From: Combretum micranthum
Lineage: Eukaryota > Streptophyta > Magnoliopsida > Myrtales > Combretaceae
Length of the DNA stretch: 64,000 nt
NCBI GenBank assembly: GCA_024138025.1
Contig: JAMXBD010000168.1
Coordinates: 1,426,001-1,490,000 of the forward strand
Direction of reading: 5' to 3'
This document shows positions 1-11,650 of the stretch, one piece after another; the stretch's first letter is position 1; each line of letters starts with the position of its first letter. Both the position numbers and the translations under genes were made by a program. A model generated the notes under the pieces. The model searched no databases, had not been told where the DNA came from, and worked only from the letters and a program-made list of their open reading frames with translations.

Positions 1-1667
1 TAAAAGCAAATTATATAAACAAAGGACATATCAAAAAGTCTAAATTCAAAACTCTTGTACTATACACAAATCTACACTAATATATCTCCATGTCATCAAA
101 CAAAATCAAATCCTCATATAATTTAATGTTCTAATTCTGATATACAAGTTTATATTCTATAATTTCCTCTAACTTGATAAATTTAACAAATCTAATATTC
201 ACATGCTCATCTAAAGCATGATATCACACAAATAAATCCCATAAATCTATATTCAAATAATTACAATCTTATAATTTTATATCCTAAATTCAACAGATAT
301 AACAAATACGCACATGGTAGATTTAATAGATCTAATAGACCTGAATCAAGCAACAAATTCTAATATATGACAAAAATACTAACTCTCATCAACGCCATAA
401 AAATGAGTATATCATATCTACACGTTTATCATACGATATTAATATATATGTATATATTATATATACTACTTGTATCTATATTATTTTTCCACTATTTTGT
501 TTTTTAGTTACATGTTCATGTACATTGATATAATACAAAAGAATAAATAATAAATAAATAAACGAATAAACTAACCACAAATTCGTTAAATCTAATAGAA
601 AGGTAATTGAATCAGGCTCTATTCAGCATGCTTCAAGTCAGACCTAGGAGGAGATAAATTGAACCTATAACACAAAAATCAGGTTAAATACAAATCAAAT
701 CATACAATCCGATGAAGGTTGAATTGTAACTGAATGAGTAAAGAGAAGAAAAATATGGTGAAGCAGAGGGAGATGGCAAATTTGGGTCTCGTGGTTGGCG
801 GTGGCTCGATTTGAGCTGTTATGGTATTAGTTGTGAGGGGGCCTAGAGATAGAGAGAGAGAGGTCAAGGTCCTCATTCGGGTTATTCGAGAGAGATCTGA
901 GCAGAGGGAGATGGCAAATTTGGGTTAAAAGGAAGAGAGGAAGAAGACGAAGGGGAGGAAACGCAGCCATTAATGGCTATTACAAAACTTCGAGGGTTGA
1001 GGGGGTTACAAATTTTCGAAATAATTTTGCTTTTAAGGATCATTGAAGTTTGGATTTAAGATCAGTAAGTAAAAAGAAAAATGAAGGGACCCTGCTGTTA
1101 CTTAGGATCAAACCTGGGCCTTCTCTTCTTGCATTCCATGCTCTCACCAGCTGAGCTAGTTTGGTTGGGAATTTGATGCTAAATTAGATTATATTTTATT
1201 TAGCCAAGCGCAATGCCATAAAAGAAATGGACCAAAATTGCAACAGGTTCGTGGTCCATTATGATTTATCTAAGAAGCCTAAGACACTACAAGACTAATA
1301 TTAATCCTATAAAAAGCCCAAAGTGAGATTTTTTTTATATTGTTCCTCTTTTAATTTTTATATTTTTAATTTTTTTTATATATTCTATTTATTTTTATGA
1401 TTATATATATATATTTTTTTTTTAAAAAGTTCTTGTTTATGTCTATTTATTAAAAGATGGGGTTTTCTAAATTCTTTATCATTTTTTTCATTTTTATTAA
1501 TTTTTAACCATAACTAATATATATATATATTTATAATTTATAATTTTTATTGTATTTTCTTTTTTCCTTGGAATTGTTATGATTTTTTACTTTTTCATCA
1601 TTTTTTACTTTTAATTTTTCTTTTTTAAAATTTTTCCCCAAAAGTGAGTAAAAATGTGGTGTCGACA
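1..1667 (-). mobile_element. LTR copy A of an Ogre/Tat-like family (extends left of window)
   Basis: This stretch matches, at many anchor phrases, the LTR at 18224-21055 and the LTR remnant at 1668-5241. Examples are the T-rich block near 480-530, the tRNA-like module at 1105-1160, and the 'tttattaaaagatgggg' phrase at 1446-1462. It ends at 1660-1667 in TGTCGACA, the same 8-bp palindrome that ends the other two copies at 21048-21055 and (one base changed) 5234-5241. On the minus strand this is the start of the LTR. No coding sequence is visible; the rest is AT-rich. Its left end is outside the window, so I cannot say whether it is a solo LTR or part of a full element. Confidence 0.6.
1105..1160 (-). 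other. tRNA-like A-box/B-box module inside LTR copy A
   Basis: Read on the minus strand, a perfect A box (TAGCTCAGCTGG, 1147-1158) precedes a degenerate B box (GGTTTGATCC, 1105-1114). The spacing is close to that of a tRNA gene. There is no full cloverleaf, so this is a tRNA-derived segment and not a tRNA gene. Equivalent modules occur in the other two LTR copies. Confidence 0.55.
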
Positions 1668-1850
1668 CCCTAAAAGCTATATCGTTGTTTTTTTGTTAAT
1701 TTTCATGATTTGGCCTTGAAAAGCTTATTGTTAATCATACCAAATTTTATATCCTAAAAATTCATTTTTTTTTCATTTTTTAAAAATATAATATCATGTA
1801 CTAAGCATTTATCATCATGTCAAACTATTATCATATGCGTATCACACATA

Positions 1851-3121
1851 CTAAAGCTGAGCATATATGTCGTGGCCAACGGGCTAGCCCGTCAAGCCGC
1901 TTTAAAAAATGGGTTGTGGCAAAAAAATTTTGGCCCATTTAAAAGCAAACCGAATTGGCCTGACCTATTTAACCCATGGGCTAAAGCAGGCAGGGCTGTG
2001 TTGGCTCGCGAGCCAAAAAAAAGTTTTAAAATAAGAATAATGTAATAACATCTTAGTGATTATTTATGTATGTTATGGAAAAAGATAGATTGATTAGGGA
2101 TGCAACCGAGATGGGTTTGGGACAGGTCACATAAGACCCGAACCTAACCTACTTTATAATAAGGTATCCCAAACCCGACCCCCGACCCTATAGGGTTTTC
2201 TATTCAATACCCAAACCCACCCCCAAAGGGTTTTGACTTTGACCCGCCTCGCCCCGCGACCTACTTTATTTCTTTTTTTTTTCCCCTTTTAAACTCTTAG
2301 TTAAATTCAATTACATCTTCCAACAAAATATTGGGCGGTAGGCCAGCAGCTAGACTTCAGTATGGTCTAAACTGAGTTAGGCTAGTTACAGCACACTCGC
2401 CAATTCACAGGCTCATAGAACTAACTATTTTATTTGTTTAAACAACAAAAATTAATAATATTGCAAAAATATTTTTTTAAGAGATAAAATTAAAAATTAG
2501 AAAAGAAAAAGATAAAATAAAGTTAAAACTATTAACAACTATTGTTAAAAATAAAAATTAGTAGGGTTTAGTTTTCTAAAATTTCAAACTCAATTTTTTA
2601 AATTGTTTTATAATATGATGGGTTCGGGTTACCTATCAGGTTTTTTTAATGACCCGAACCCAACCTGAAATCATATAGGGTCAGCATGTAATTTTCCGAA
2701 CCCACCCCACCACCCTATAAGGTTTTTAACGGTTCGGGAGGACCGGGTACCCTATAATGACCCGCCCCGATTGCATCCCTAAGATTGATACATGAACTAT
2801 AAGTATTATAACATTTTTTTACAATATAAATTTATTGATTTAAACATAATATGATGTTTAATAAATCATTTTAAAAACTTACTTTTATATATAAATAATC
2901 AAAATAGCAATAAAATTAGTTGTTAATGTATATATAAATATTCTAATTTTCACAAAAACTAACATAAAAATTTGAAAATTAAAAAAGAAATTAATTTTGG
3001 CGAACAGGCCAATGCAGGCCAGGCCTGTGTAGATAAAATCTAGCCCATTTAAAAGTAGGCCGAAGTGGTCCGACCCATTTAACACGCTGGCTAAAGCGGG
3101 TCAAGCTGTTTACCTACTTTG

Positions 3122-3122
<1 letters not shown>
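1851..3122. mobile_element. GC-rich repeat inserted in the LTR, itself interrupted by a hAT MITE
   Basis: This stretch is absent from the matching place in the intact LTR (near 19330). It is bounded by CACACATA/CACACACA, which may be an imperfect 8-bp target duplication beside the CA microsatellite. Two direct copies of a roughly 70-bp block starting GCCCATTTAAAAG lie at about 1936-2005 and 3033-3105. The subterminal 'ggcctgacc/ggtccgaccc' motifs resemble plant hAT MITEs, but I could not define clean terminal inverted repeats. Confidence 0.4.
2095..2781. mobile_element. Non-autonomous hAT element with perfect 8-bp TSD
   Basis: Terminal inverted repeats TAGGGATGCAA / TTGCATCCCTA are flanked by a perfect target duplication AGATTGAT (2087-2094 and 2782-2789). 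The element is 687 bp and has no coding capacity. Its subterminal regions carry repeated GGGTTCGGG/CCCGACCC motifs and the palindrome CCCTATAGGG (2186-2195). Termini and palindrome are the same as in the autonomous hAT at 25396-30713, so that element or a close relative probably mobilised it. Confidence 0.85.

Positions 3123-3162
<40 letters not shown>
3123..3162. repeat. (CA)n microsatellite
   Basis: About 20 uninterrupted CA dinucleotides. A much shorter CA/CT tract sits at the same place in the LTR at about 19322-19340, so the repeat expanded after the LTR copies separated. Confidence 0.9.
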
Positions 3163-3164
<2 letters not shown>

Positions 3165-3188
3165 TTTTTTCTCATGAACCTATGCGAT

Positions 3189-3921
3189 TAGGGGTGTTCA
3201 TAGACCGGTTAACCGGTCCATGGCTCTATTTTTTGAGCCGGTCCATAATTATCGGTTTTTCTAAAATGCAAACCGTAACCAGTCCATTATTAATGGTTAA
3301 CCGCCTTAACGGTTAACCATTTTTTTCGGTTAATTTTTTTGGATTTCGGTTTTTAACCATTCAATATAATAATTATCCATTTTTTGTTTTACAGCTGATA
3401 AATTTCCGTTTGTCCATATTTTCAGAGAACAATGAAGGCATTTTTAATCATCCTTTCAGCCATACAACTTGTGTACATTGCAGCAATTCACGGTGCTACA
3501 TCAAGAAGAGTTTAGATGTACTGGATCTGTCTTTATAATGGTCGTGAGATTGAGGATTGAGACGTGATTGTGAGTTGACTTGTGAGAGCAAAGCAGCATA
3601 ACAATAGAAGGATATGGGAAAGAAATAATTAAATAAAGAGCAAAAGGCTTAGGGTCACGATGTCGTGTTTCACTTCATATACTTATGTTATATTTTTGAA
3701 AAAATTAACTAATATTATAAATATATAATTATTAGACCGGTTAACTGTTAACCATCGGTTTTTTTAATTACAAACCGAAACCGAAACCGAAAACCGAAAA
3801 AATTAAAAACCATAAACCTAAACCGAAACCGATGGACTGGTTAACCTAATTTTTCGGTTTGGTTTTTCGGTTTCGGTTCGGTTCGGTTTCTCGGTTTGAT
3901 CGGTTTTTTTGAACACCCCTA
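3189..3921. mobile_element. hAT-type MITE with perfect 8-bp TSD (TATGCGAT)
   Basis: The termini are TAGGGGTGTTCA / TGAACACCCCTA. The target duplication TATGCGAT is present at 3181-3188 and 3922-3929. The 733-bp body has subterminal arrays of AACCGGTTAACC and CGGTTTTTCGGTT-like repeats on both sides and no ORF of interest. It is absent from the homologous site in the other LTR (about 19370), which confirms it as an insertion. Confidence 0.88.
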
Positions 3922-4862
3922 TATGCGATAATCTAACATGCATACTCGCATATTACAGATCATATACGTCTGTTCTGTAAAAAGAAAAAGATGCTCTCTC
4001 TCTCTCTCTAGTCAATGGGCCATCAGTGGTTGTTTATTTAGATGTGGTTTGTGTTGGAGTTTGAATGCGGTTGGTTTCTGGGGTAAGTTAGGTTGGCTAG
4101 TTAGTAGCGGATGTGATGGTTGGTGGTTATGGAGACGATGTAGCGATCGAGTCTAGCTAGAGGCAGAGGTCGTGGCTAGTAGGAGACTGGTTGGTTGCTC
4201 GCGGCAATTTCCACGAGTTTATGTCGATGGCAAAAGTTTTTAGGTTCGCAATGCGAATAGCGGAGATAGGACAAAGGGCTGGTGGCTGGTCGGTTTTGGT
4301 TACTGTTGGGGATATGATTTTGGATGGCTAGGTTTCAAAGGTTGTTGAGTGGTTAGGATGATTTAGGTTTGTTTCGACAGCGTTTAGTAGGTTTAGATTG
4401 GCGATGGGGGGTTTTGGTGGCTATGGGAGGTGCAAATGGGGGATGTTGGTGGTGCTGGCGGCCATGGCGGTTTCCGCATTCGTTACGGGTAGAGGAATCA
4501 AGAGGGAAAGGGAGGTCAAAGGCTAGACAGGGATAAAGTTTAAGAGAGAGTCCAAATGGGGAGAGCTTCCTCTTCTTCTTTTTTTTTTTTTTAAATGGGA
4601 TCCTCTCCCCCTTCAATAATCAAAAGTTAATTCTACATTAAAGTATTGGTTATGGGATTTCAAAAGTTGGGGGTTACAAAATTCAAATCCATCTCTTGGT
4701 TGTCAAATGAATATCCCAAAAATCAAATTCTAGAAGACAGTCAACAAGAATGAGCCTTTTGGATAGTTTGTACTAGAAAAAGTGCTTGGGATGAGTTCAA
4801 AACGCGTCTCCCCAGGCTTGTCGAACAGCTGCTGGCATATGCCTCCCCTCGTGTACTGGCCT

Positions 4863-4917
4863 GGGATCGAACCTCGGCCTTATCCTTACATTTGCATGCC
4901 TTATCTAACTAAGCTGC
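4863..4917 (-). other. tRNA-like A-box/B-box module in LTR copy B
   Basis: On the minus strand an A-box-like CAGCTTAGTTAG is followed about 30 bases later by a good B box, GGTTCGATCCC. It sits at the same place in the LTR as the modules at 1105-1160 and 20590-20643. Confidence 0.55.
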
Positions 4918-5241
4918 TTGTGTTTTGGATTACATGCCCGAAAATACCTTTAACTTATAAAGATCAAGCCTAATATGATCTAAATGAAAATCGGTCGAAA
5001 CAAAAACAGGTTCAAGGTCCAAAATAGATTATAAAATAAGCCCAAAACACTTCAGACTCACATTAATCCTATAATAAGCCTAAAATGAGATTTTCTTTGT
5101 ATATTTCTTCTTTCAATTTTCTTATCTTTTTTAATTTTAAAAGGGTTTTTATTTATAAGTCTATTTATTAAAAGATGAGGTTTTCTAAACTTATTATTAT
5201 TATTATTATTTTTAAAGGGTGGTAAAAATAAGGTGTCGACT

Positions 5242-5254
5242 ACTGCCCCTCTTA
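5242..5254 (-). other. Polypurine tract of the Ogre/Tat-like element
   Basis: On the minus strand AAGAGGGGCAG lies directly before the start of the 3' LTR (…TAGTCGACACC). Purine-rich tracts at this position prime plus-strand synthesis in LTR retrotransposons. Confidence 0.55.
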
Positions 5255-7021
5255 ATGGTAGAGTTTGAATAAAACTTTGAAATAAAGACAAAAAAAGACA
5301 TCATTTTTGCGAAAAACCTAAACTTAGTGGTCTTAACTACAAAATTTCACCCTAACATTTATGGGTTTTAAAAACACACGTTAATAGGGATTTTGAAAAC
5401 TTTTGCACTCTACTCATCTTGATAGCCAAGGATTTTGGAAACTTTGCACCCTAATGTATGTGGATAAGAAGACTTTGCACCCCGAAAGGAAAAGAAACTT
5501 TGCGCCTCAAAGGGATTAGAAAACTTTACGCCCTACCAAGTAAGGATAAAAACTTTGTGCCCCAAAGGGACAAGAATATTGCAGCTTACCAAGTAGGGAT
5601 AAAAATTTTGTGCTCTAAAGGAAAAGGAGATTTTGGACCCCTAATAAATAGGAAACTTTTCGCCCTACCAAGCAGGAATAAATACTTTACACCCTGAAGG
5701 GGTAAAAAAACTTTGCATCCTCAAGGGATAAAAAATTATGCACCCTGAAAGGATAAAAAGTTTTGTGCTCTATAAAGTAGGGATGAAAAATTTGTTAAGG
5801 ATTCAAAAAGAGTCATTTGATTGAAAAAACTTTGGTTGTCAAAACAATAAGGATTGTTAAACTTCACTGATGAAATTTGTCATTTGTTCTGATTCCACTA
5901 GGAAAGATTGTATTAATAGGTTTTGAAAAATTTGACTCACATGTTCACTAAATTTTGCTGAGTAATTATGTTGTCAAATCCCATAGGGGATAAAGAGTAA
6001 ACATTCACTAGGAAGGTTAATTTCATGTAATGAGGTAAAGTTTAGCATATTTACCTGGATTATAGAAATTGTGCCCATTCCAATTGCTTTTGTTCATTTC
6101 ACAATAACACTTTAAGGTCTGATCTCGATTCAATTAAGTACTAATAGTGTGTCCTAGGATCTCTAGCACTAACTTAAGCTACATCCTTACAGCATGATGC
6201 TAAAGGTTGTTCACTTAACACTAGAGTTCTTGACGGAAACATACTGTCTTTCAACTTCAAGAATATTTGGCATAACAAGCTTAATAATCAGTTTAATTCT
6301 CTTACATAAGCCGGATGATGCCTTGGAACCGGCAATTTAGTATATCCAAAATAATCTTCACATTTTCCTATATCAAAGGTGTCACAGGTCTAGCACACCT
6401 CGAACTCTTCAATTGTACTTGAATAATTCCATCCACTCCTTCGTTGGGAGTCCTTGCTAGGATTACAAATCATGTTGTTCGAGGATCATCTATCTGGGTC
6501 CAAATTGTTTTGAAAAATTTTGCATTAAACATCTACGACATAAATTTAGTTATACTAGAATAGTCAATTTTCATATGATCTCGCTGGACGAATGTCTCTT
6601 TTTATAACCGAAAACAAAAGGGTTAATCCATTCAACAATTAAAGTCCCTTTCTAAGAAAAGAAGTATAAGCAAAACAGAGTCATACAAAAGTGTATAGGA
6701 GTAAGATTTTATGAGAATTTTTTCACGTATGAGGAGTGAATTTGCTTACTGAGGGAGAGAAAGAATGAGGTGAGATGGTCTATCAACATTAGTCCTTTTA
6801 TGATACCGTTTTCATTTGCAATAGATAAGAATGCGATGGCAATGAGATAAACCACCAAAAACATCGACGAAATTTCCTTTCATGGATAATACAACTTTAT
6901 AGCATCTGCATTTGCCGGGTCTCCTAGAGTTGATCCATCCATTTCAGTCAATATCAATGTATTCCCTGTCATGGCTTTCTGGAATATGTATGGCCCATCA
7001 TAATTAAGGGCTAACTTTCCT
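5255..7021 (-). other. 3' untranslated region of the Ogre/Tat-like element
   Basis: This lies between the integrase end and the polypurine tract. No protein domain was recognised in any frame. It contains the tandem array at 5437-5796. The remainder, about 5797-7021, is moderately AT-rich with no repeats that I could recognise. Confidence 0.5.
5437..5796. repeat. Degenerate tandem array, about 25-29 bp units of two alternating types
   Basis: About 13 units begin with variants of ACTTTGCACCC. One type continues as CTGAAAGGGATAAAA; the other as CTACCAAGTAGGGATAAAA. Good examples start near 5439, 5470, 5495, 5522, 5551, 5655, 5683, 5709 and 5733. The array lies in the 3' UTR of the gypsy element. 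Tandem repeats in that position are known for plant Ogre/Tat elements and have been proposed as a source of satellite DNA. Confidence 0.7.
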
Positions 7022-9600
7022 TTAGGGTCTTAGACATTTGGCAATACTTTACAAAGAACTAGATCTCCAGCTTGGAAGTTTCTAGGTCGTAATTTCTTGT
7101 TAAAAGAGCAAGCAATTCTATTTTGATAACATTGATCATGGAAGATTGTCCGTAACCTCTGTTCATCTAGTAAATTAAGTTGCTCCATTCCTCTTTGATC
7201 CCATTCTGCTTTGTCCAATTGAGTTTTAGAGAGTACACGAAGAGATGGTATTTCTACTTCTACTAGAAGGATTGCTTTAGTTATGTGCACAAGGGAGTAC
7301 GGTGTTGCCTCAGTTGAAACTTAAATTGTACTCTAGTATGCCATTAATGCAAATGGGAGCATCTCATGCCAATCTTTGTAAGTCATTACCATCTTTTCAA
7401 TGATCTGTTTTGGTTAATAGCTTCAACTACCCCATTCATCTACAACCAATATGGAGTAGAATTTCTGTGGAGTATTTTGAATTGTGCACAAATCTCATCA
7501 ATCAGCTTATCATTCAAGTTGGTTCCATTGTTAGTGATTATGACCTTAGGTAATCCATATTGAGTGATAATGTCTCTCTTAAGGAATTTGGCAACTACAC
7601 GCTTGGTAACACTTGCATAGGAGGTTGCTTCTACCTACTTAGTAAAGTAGTCAATAGTTATCAAGATAAATCTGTACTCATTGGAAGCTTTTGGGATAGT
7701 AGTGATAAAGTCATATTTTACTCAACTTTGCAGTAATCAAATCATGTTTATCTATTATAGATTTTATATAAAATCAAGTGGAAATAGTACTTAAGTGTGT
7801 TTATTATGTTAATTCAGGTCATTGAGGACTTATGAATCAAATACATGCAAATTGGAGAAGTTTTGATCAATTTTGGATAAAAATAGAAGTACACAGGCCA
7901 TTAAGGAAGCTATGCTGCCAGTTTAGAAGAAATCTTTACCAGTGCTGCAAATTTTTATACATACGCCGGCAAAATCCTTGGCTACGCCGCCGTCTTTGAA
8001 CCGGTGTTGTGCTTGTACAGAATGCAAATTTTTAAAGTCGGATCGAATGCTGCCCATGTTGAAGAAGAAATTAAGATAACTTCTGTAATTTTAAAGATAC
8101 ATCGGCACAATGAGAATCAAAGCCGCCAGCATTCATAAGAGAAAATCAAGCGGTTTATGATTTTTCATTGTACGTCGGCAACTGGAACGGTTACGCCGCC
8201 AGTGTTGATGACAACGTATATTTATTGCTGTCCTCAGAAATTAATTTTCACATTAAAGGCCGGCCAAATTTAATTCAAGGCTGCCGACCTTTAATGCCGG
8301 CATAACTCCCCTATAACTCTTCATATATATTCATCATGTTGTCATTTGTTAGGGGAGAGAAGAAAAACCCTAGGCACGAAATTGAGAATTTTTTCCATTG
8401 CTCCTTGAATTAGACTAGGGCTTGAACACTAGTTTACTTTTCTTATTGATTTGAATAAGGATTCCACACCAGGATTCAAGTGGAAAACATTATTTGGATT
8501 TGGATTTCAAGAACAAGATTTCTTTGACAGGTGATTTTGCTCTTTTTCTCATATTCAAATGTTGGATAATGTTTGATGCTTGATTTCTTATGTTCTTAAA
8601 TCGGTTTTGAGTTGTATATTTGATTGATATGATTGATGATCCATGTTGTTGATTGAACAATTGTTTGTATTCGATTTGTCGATGTTATTTCACATATCAA
8701 GGATTTGGATTAGATTTTGAATTCATGATAGATTAGGATTGTAATTGGGAGATTCTTTCTAATCGTCTTTGCAAAAATCTAATTAGGATTATATTTCACA
8801 TAGTGATATGGGTTGTAATTCTATTAGGGTTTGGTCAATTAGAAAATAATTGTCAATTAATCACTTTCCTAGGGATAGGGAACATTAATTGGTAATTTTA
8901 GGGTAATGGTTCACTTTAGAAAAAGGAATTGTTATCTTGTTCTTCATTGTTGAAAAACTGAACCCATTGATGATTTGGATTGACAAGTGCATTTTCGGTC
9001 AATAGCAGACATTCAATTTATTTCCATATTTGATCGGCTCTAAACCTAATTTTATTTGAGGTGTGGAAATCCAAGATTTTTAGTAGTTTATTTATATTAA
9101 AAGAAAATCTAACAAAAAAAAAAAAGAGAAACAAAGTTTGATTTGCCTAGCTATGAATTTGGACTGATATAGTTGATAGCTAATCCTCACTCCATGTGGA
9201 TTCGACTTGATATTCACCGAAATTTTATTACTGCACACGTACCCGATACACTGTCGGTTGATAATTGCGCTTTAAAAGGAATTTAAAAAGAGACTAAAAA
9301 GAGTTTTAAAAAGCACATATAAAAAAAGCGTGATCAAGTAGGTCCAATCGCGTCAATCCCCCACATAGTAAATGTCCAAGGAGATGATAGTGTGTGCAGT
9401 TCCTAAGGAGGTACATTTTTTTGTATGCACAGATTTGGCATGAATGGCTATGTCTAACATGCTTGATGCAGTCTAATTCCATCATCAGCCAATAATATCA
9501 TATTCTCATTATTTTTCGAGCTAAAGTATGATCATTCATGTGCGGGCCACAAACTCCTTCATGAACTTCCCGCATCAGTTTCTCTACTTCTTCTTCATTC
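7022..9600 (-). pseudogene. Integrase remnant of Ogre/Tat-like pol, split by an insertion
   Basis: On the minus strand the zinc-binding part lies at about 9570-9400, with His residues followed by a CQIC-type Cys pair. The catalytic core begins near 9350 with a GIDAIGP-like stretch. It resumes at 7700-7530 as FILITIDYFTKWVEA-like sequence and ends at 7290-7030 with a VEIPSLRVL…FNKK.RPRNFQ.GDLVL C-terminal domain. The insertion at 7707-9329 separates the two halves of the core. Stops and frameshifts are present, so the protein is dead. Confidence 0.75.
7707..9329. mobile_element. 1.6-kb insertion (solo-LTR-like) in the integrase region, 5-bp TSD GTGAT
   Basis: GTGAT is duplicated at 7702-7706 and 9330-9334. 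The integrase frame is continuous across the junction when this stretch is removed. The insert has no ORF. It has a run of GCCGGC/GCCGCCAGTGTT motifs (about 7915-8300), then a TATA-like 'catatatattc' near 8322, then AT-rich leader-like sequence. This layout resembles U3-R-U5 of an LTR, but the ends do not read TG…CA, so the class remains open. Confidence 0.55.
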
Positions 9601-9903
9601 ACACACCTGAGGAGTCTGATGTCAAATGATCCACAATATAGAGACGATGAAGTGACTAGTCAGTCTCCTTAGAGATTTTTTATTCTTAGTTGCTTCATTT
9701 GGAAATTTCCCATCTTGGAGGAAGTTCTTGCTATCTTGATACCATAGGGATTGGTTGTGAGTTAACATAACTCGGAGACAAAAAGCTGGCCGTCTTTCAA
9801 TCTCAATCTTTAGATGGTGGATCTCTATCCAGTTAGTGACTTTAATCATGGAAGCTAGCATCGTTAATGCATCTACAAACTAATTTTGAGTCCTTGGCAC
9901 ATA

Positions 9904-10270
9904 CTAGAAGGAAATGCTTTTAAATTCTTTAATCAGATCTTCCAAGTGCTGGTGATATGGTATTAGCTTAGGATCCTTCATTTGGTACTCGCATACAGTT
10001 TTTAGGATAATGAGAGTTGAATCCCCATACACTTCCAATTGTTCAATTTCCAATTCCAATGATATTTTCAGGCCAAGGATATAAGCTTCATATTTTGCGA
10101 TATTATTGGTATGGGGGAACATCAACTTAGCAACCAAAGGGAAATGTTCCACTTTAGGGGAAATCAATACTGCCCCAATCCCATGGCCATAAACATTTAC
10201 AGCTCCATCAAGTCAACTTTTGTTTTGCCTTGAGTAGCTAATACTTGATCATCGGGGAACTGTATTACAA
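9904..10270 (-). pseudogene. Additional RNase H-like domain remnant (Ogre/Tat aRH)
   Basis: The minus-strand translation contains KLMFPHTNNIAKYEAYILGL and LEVYGDSTLII, typical of the RNase H fold with its acidic residues (the E of KYEA and the D of GDS). It lies between RT-RNase H and integrase, where Tat-lineage elements carry a second RNase H. Broken by stops, notably near 9900 and 10200. Confidence 0.7.
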
Positions 10271-10359
10271 TTTCAGATGTCACCTTTTAGATTGGCAACT
10301 TAGCTAATTGATTAGCAATTGCTTACCCTTTTATTGCTTTTTGTGTGACACATATGATG

Positions 10360-11650
10360 TCATATTTCGATAATAGCATTTGCCGAGATCCTCCTAATTA
10401 TAGCATAATTTGTTGATAAGTACCCTAGGGAGTCATGTTTATTCAATAACTTAATTAAGTAGTACAAAGTGTATTGATGAAGTCTGTGCATGACCAAGGC
10501 ACACCAAGTTCTTTCAACTTTAAAGTATCTCTGTTCTCCTATGGAAGATTTCTCGTTGAGGTAATATATGGCGTGTTTTTTCCCATCTTTACCTTTTTGC
10601 CCCAGCATACAACCCATTGACTCTGAGAGGACAGTAAGATACTATATCAAGGGCTTTCCTAGTTTAAGGGATACTAGGATAGCAGATTCATTAGATACTC
10701 CTTAATCTATTAAAAATCTTGTTCACATTCATCATCCCATTTAATAGTCTCATTCTTTCTTAATAATTTGAACCAAAGCTTACACCGGTCTATAAGCTGC
10801 GATATGAATCTAGTAATGTAGTTTAGTCTTCTAGGCAGACCCTTGACTTCTTTCAGAGTTTTTGATGATGGCATATCTAGAATGGATTTTATTTTATCAG
10901 GATCTACTTCAATTCCTCTTTAACTAACTACAAATCCAGGGAGTTTTCTTGAGCATACCCTAAAAGTACTTTCTTTTAATTCGGTTTAAGTTGAAATTTT
11001 ATAAGTCAGTTAAATCGCTTCCTCAAAACTTTGATGTGATTCTCTCCAACTGAGGCTTTGGCAATCGTATCATGAACATAAACTTCAACTTCTTTATGCA
11101 TCAGGTCATGCAACAAAGCTATCATTGCTCTTGGATATGTTGTCCTATCATGTTTGAGCCCAAAAGGCATTACCTCATAGCAAATATATACCCCATGTAG
11201 TGATGAAGGTCATCTTAGTCTTATCCTCTTCTACCATGCGGCTTTGATTATATCCAGAGAAACCATTCGTGAAGGAAAAGAGATGGTTCCTTTCAATGTT
11301 GTCGCCTAAGAAATCAATGTAGGGTAGAGGAAAGTCATCTTTAAGGGTAACTTGGTTTAGATATCTAAAGTCTACACAAATCCTTACTCTGCCATTCTTT
11401 TTCATGACTGGTACTATATTTGCAACCCATTAGGATAATTTGAGACCACAATGAACCTACTTCAAGTAATTTCTTAACTTCTTCTTTTATCTTAAGTAGG
11501 ATATCAAGTCTAAATCGTCTTAGTTTTTGCTTTTTGGGTTTAATATTTTCTTTGATGAGCAATTTGTGAACGACAATCGATGGACCAGGCATATCAACAT
11601 ATGACCAATCAAAGATGTCTAAGTAGCTCGCCAAGAATCTAGACATTTGT
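10360..11650 (-). pseudogene. Reverse transcriptase and RNase H remnant
   Basis: The minus-strand frame at 11405-11175 reads VRICVDFRYLNQVTLKDDFPLP, followed by FTNGFSGYNQ and TKMTFITTWG. These are the RT finger and palm motifs of Tat-type gypsy elements. Upstream (11646-11410) is a short conserved block before RT. Downstream (10617-10360) are the RNase H motifs around 'KKHAIYYLNEKS'. At least three stops or frameshifts separate these blocks. Confidence 0.8.

Larger units (their letters stand above)
1668..5241 (-). repeat. 3' LTR remnant (copy B) with nested insertions
   Basis: The phrase 'ccctaaaagctatatcgttg' at 1668 is repeated at 19148 inside the complete LTR. The right end at 5234-5241 keeps the palindromic terminus with one change. 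Two hAT-type elements and one further repeat lie inside and account for most of the extra length. The part corresponding to 18224-19147 is missing on the left, where LTR copy A begins instead. That is what insertion of copy A into this LTR would produce. Confidence 0.6.

Noticed and set aside
5458..5697. 79-codon frame with repeated residues
   Set aside because: Follows from the tandem array unit, not from a protein-coding gene.
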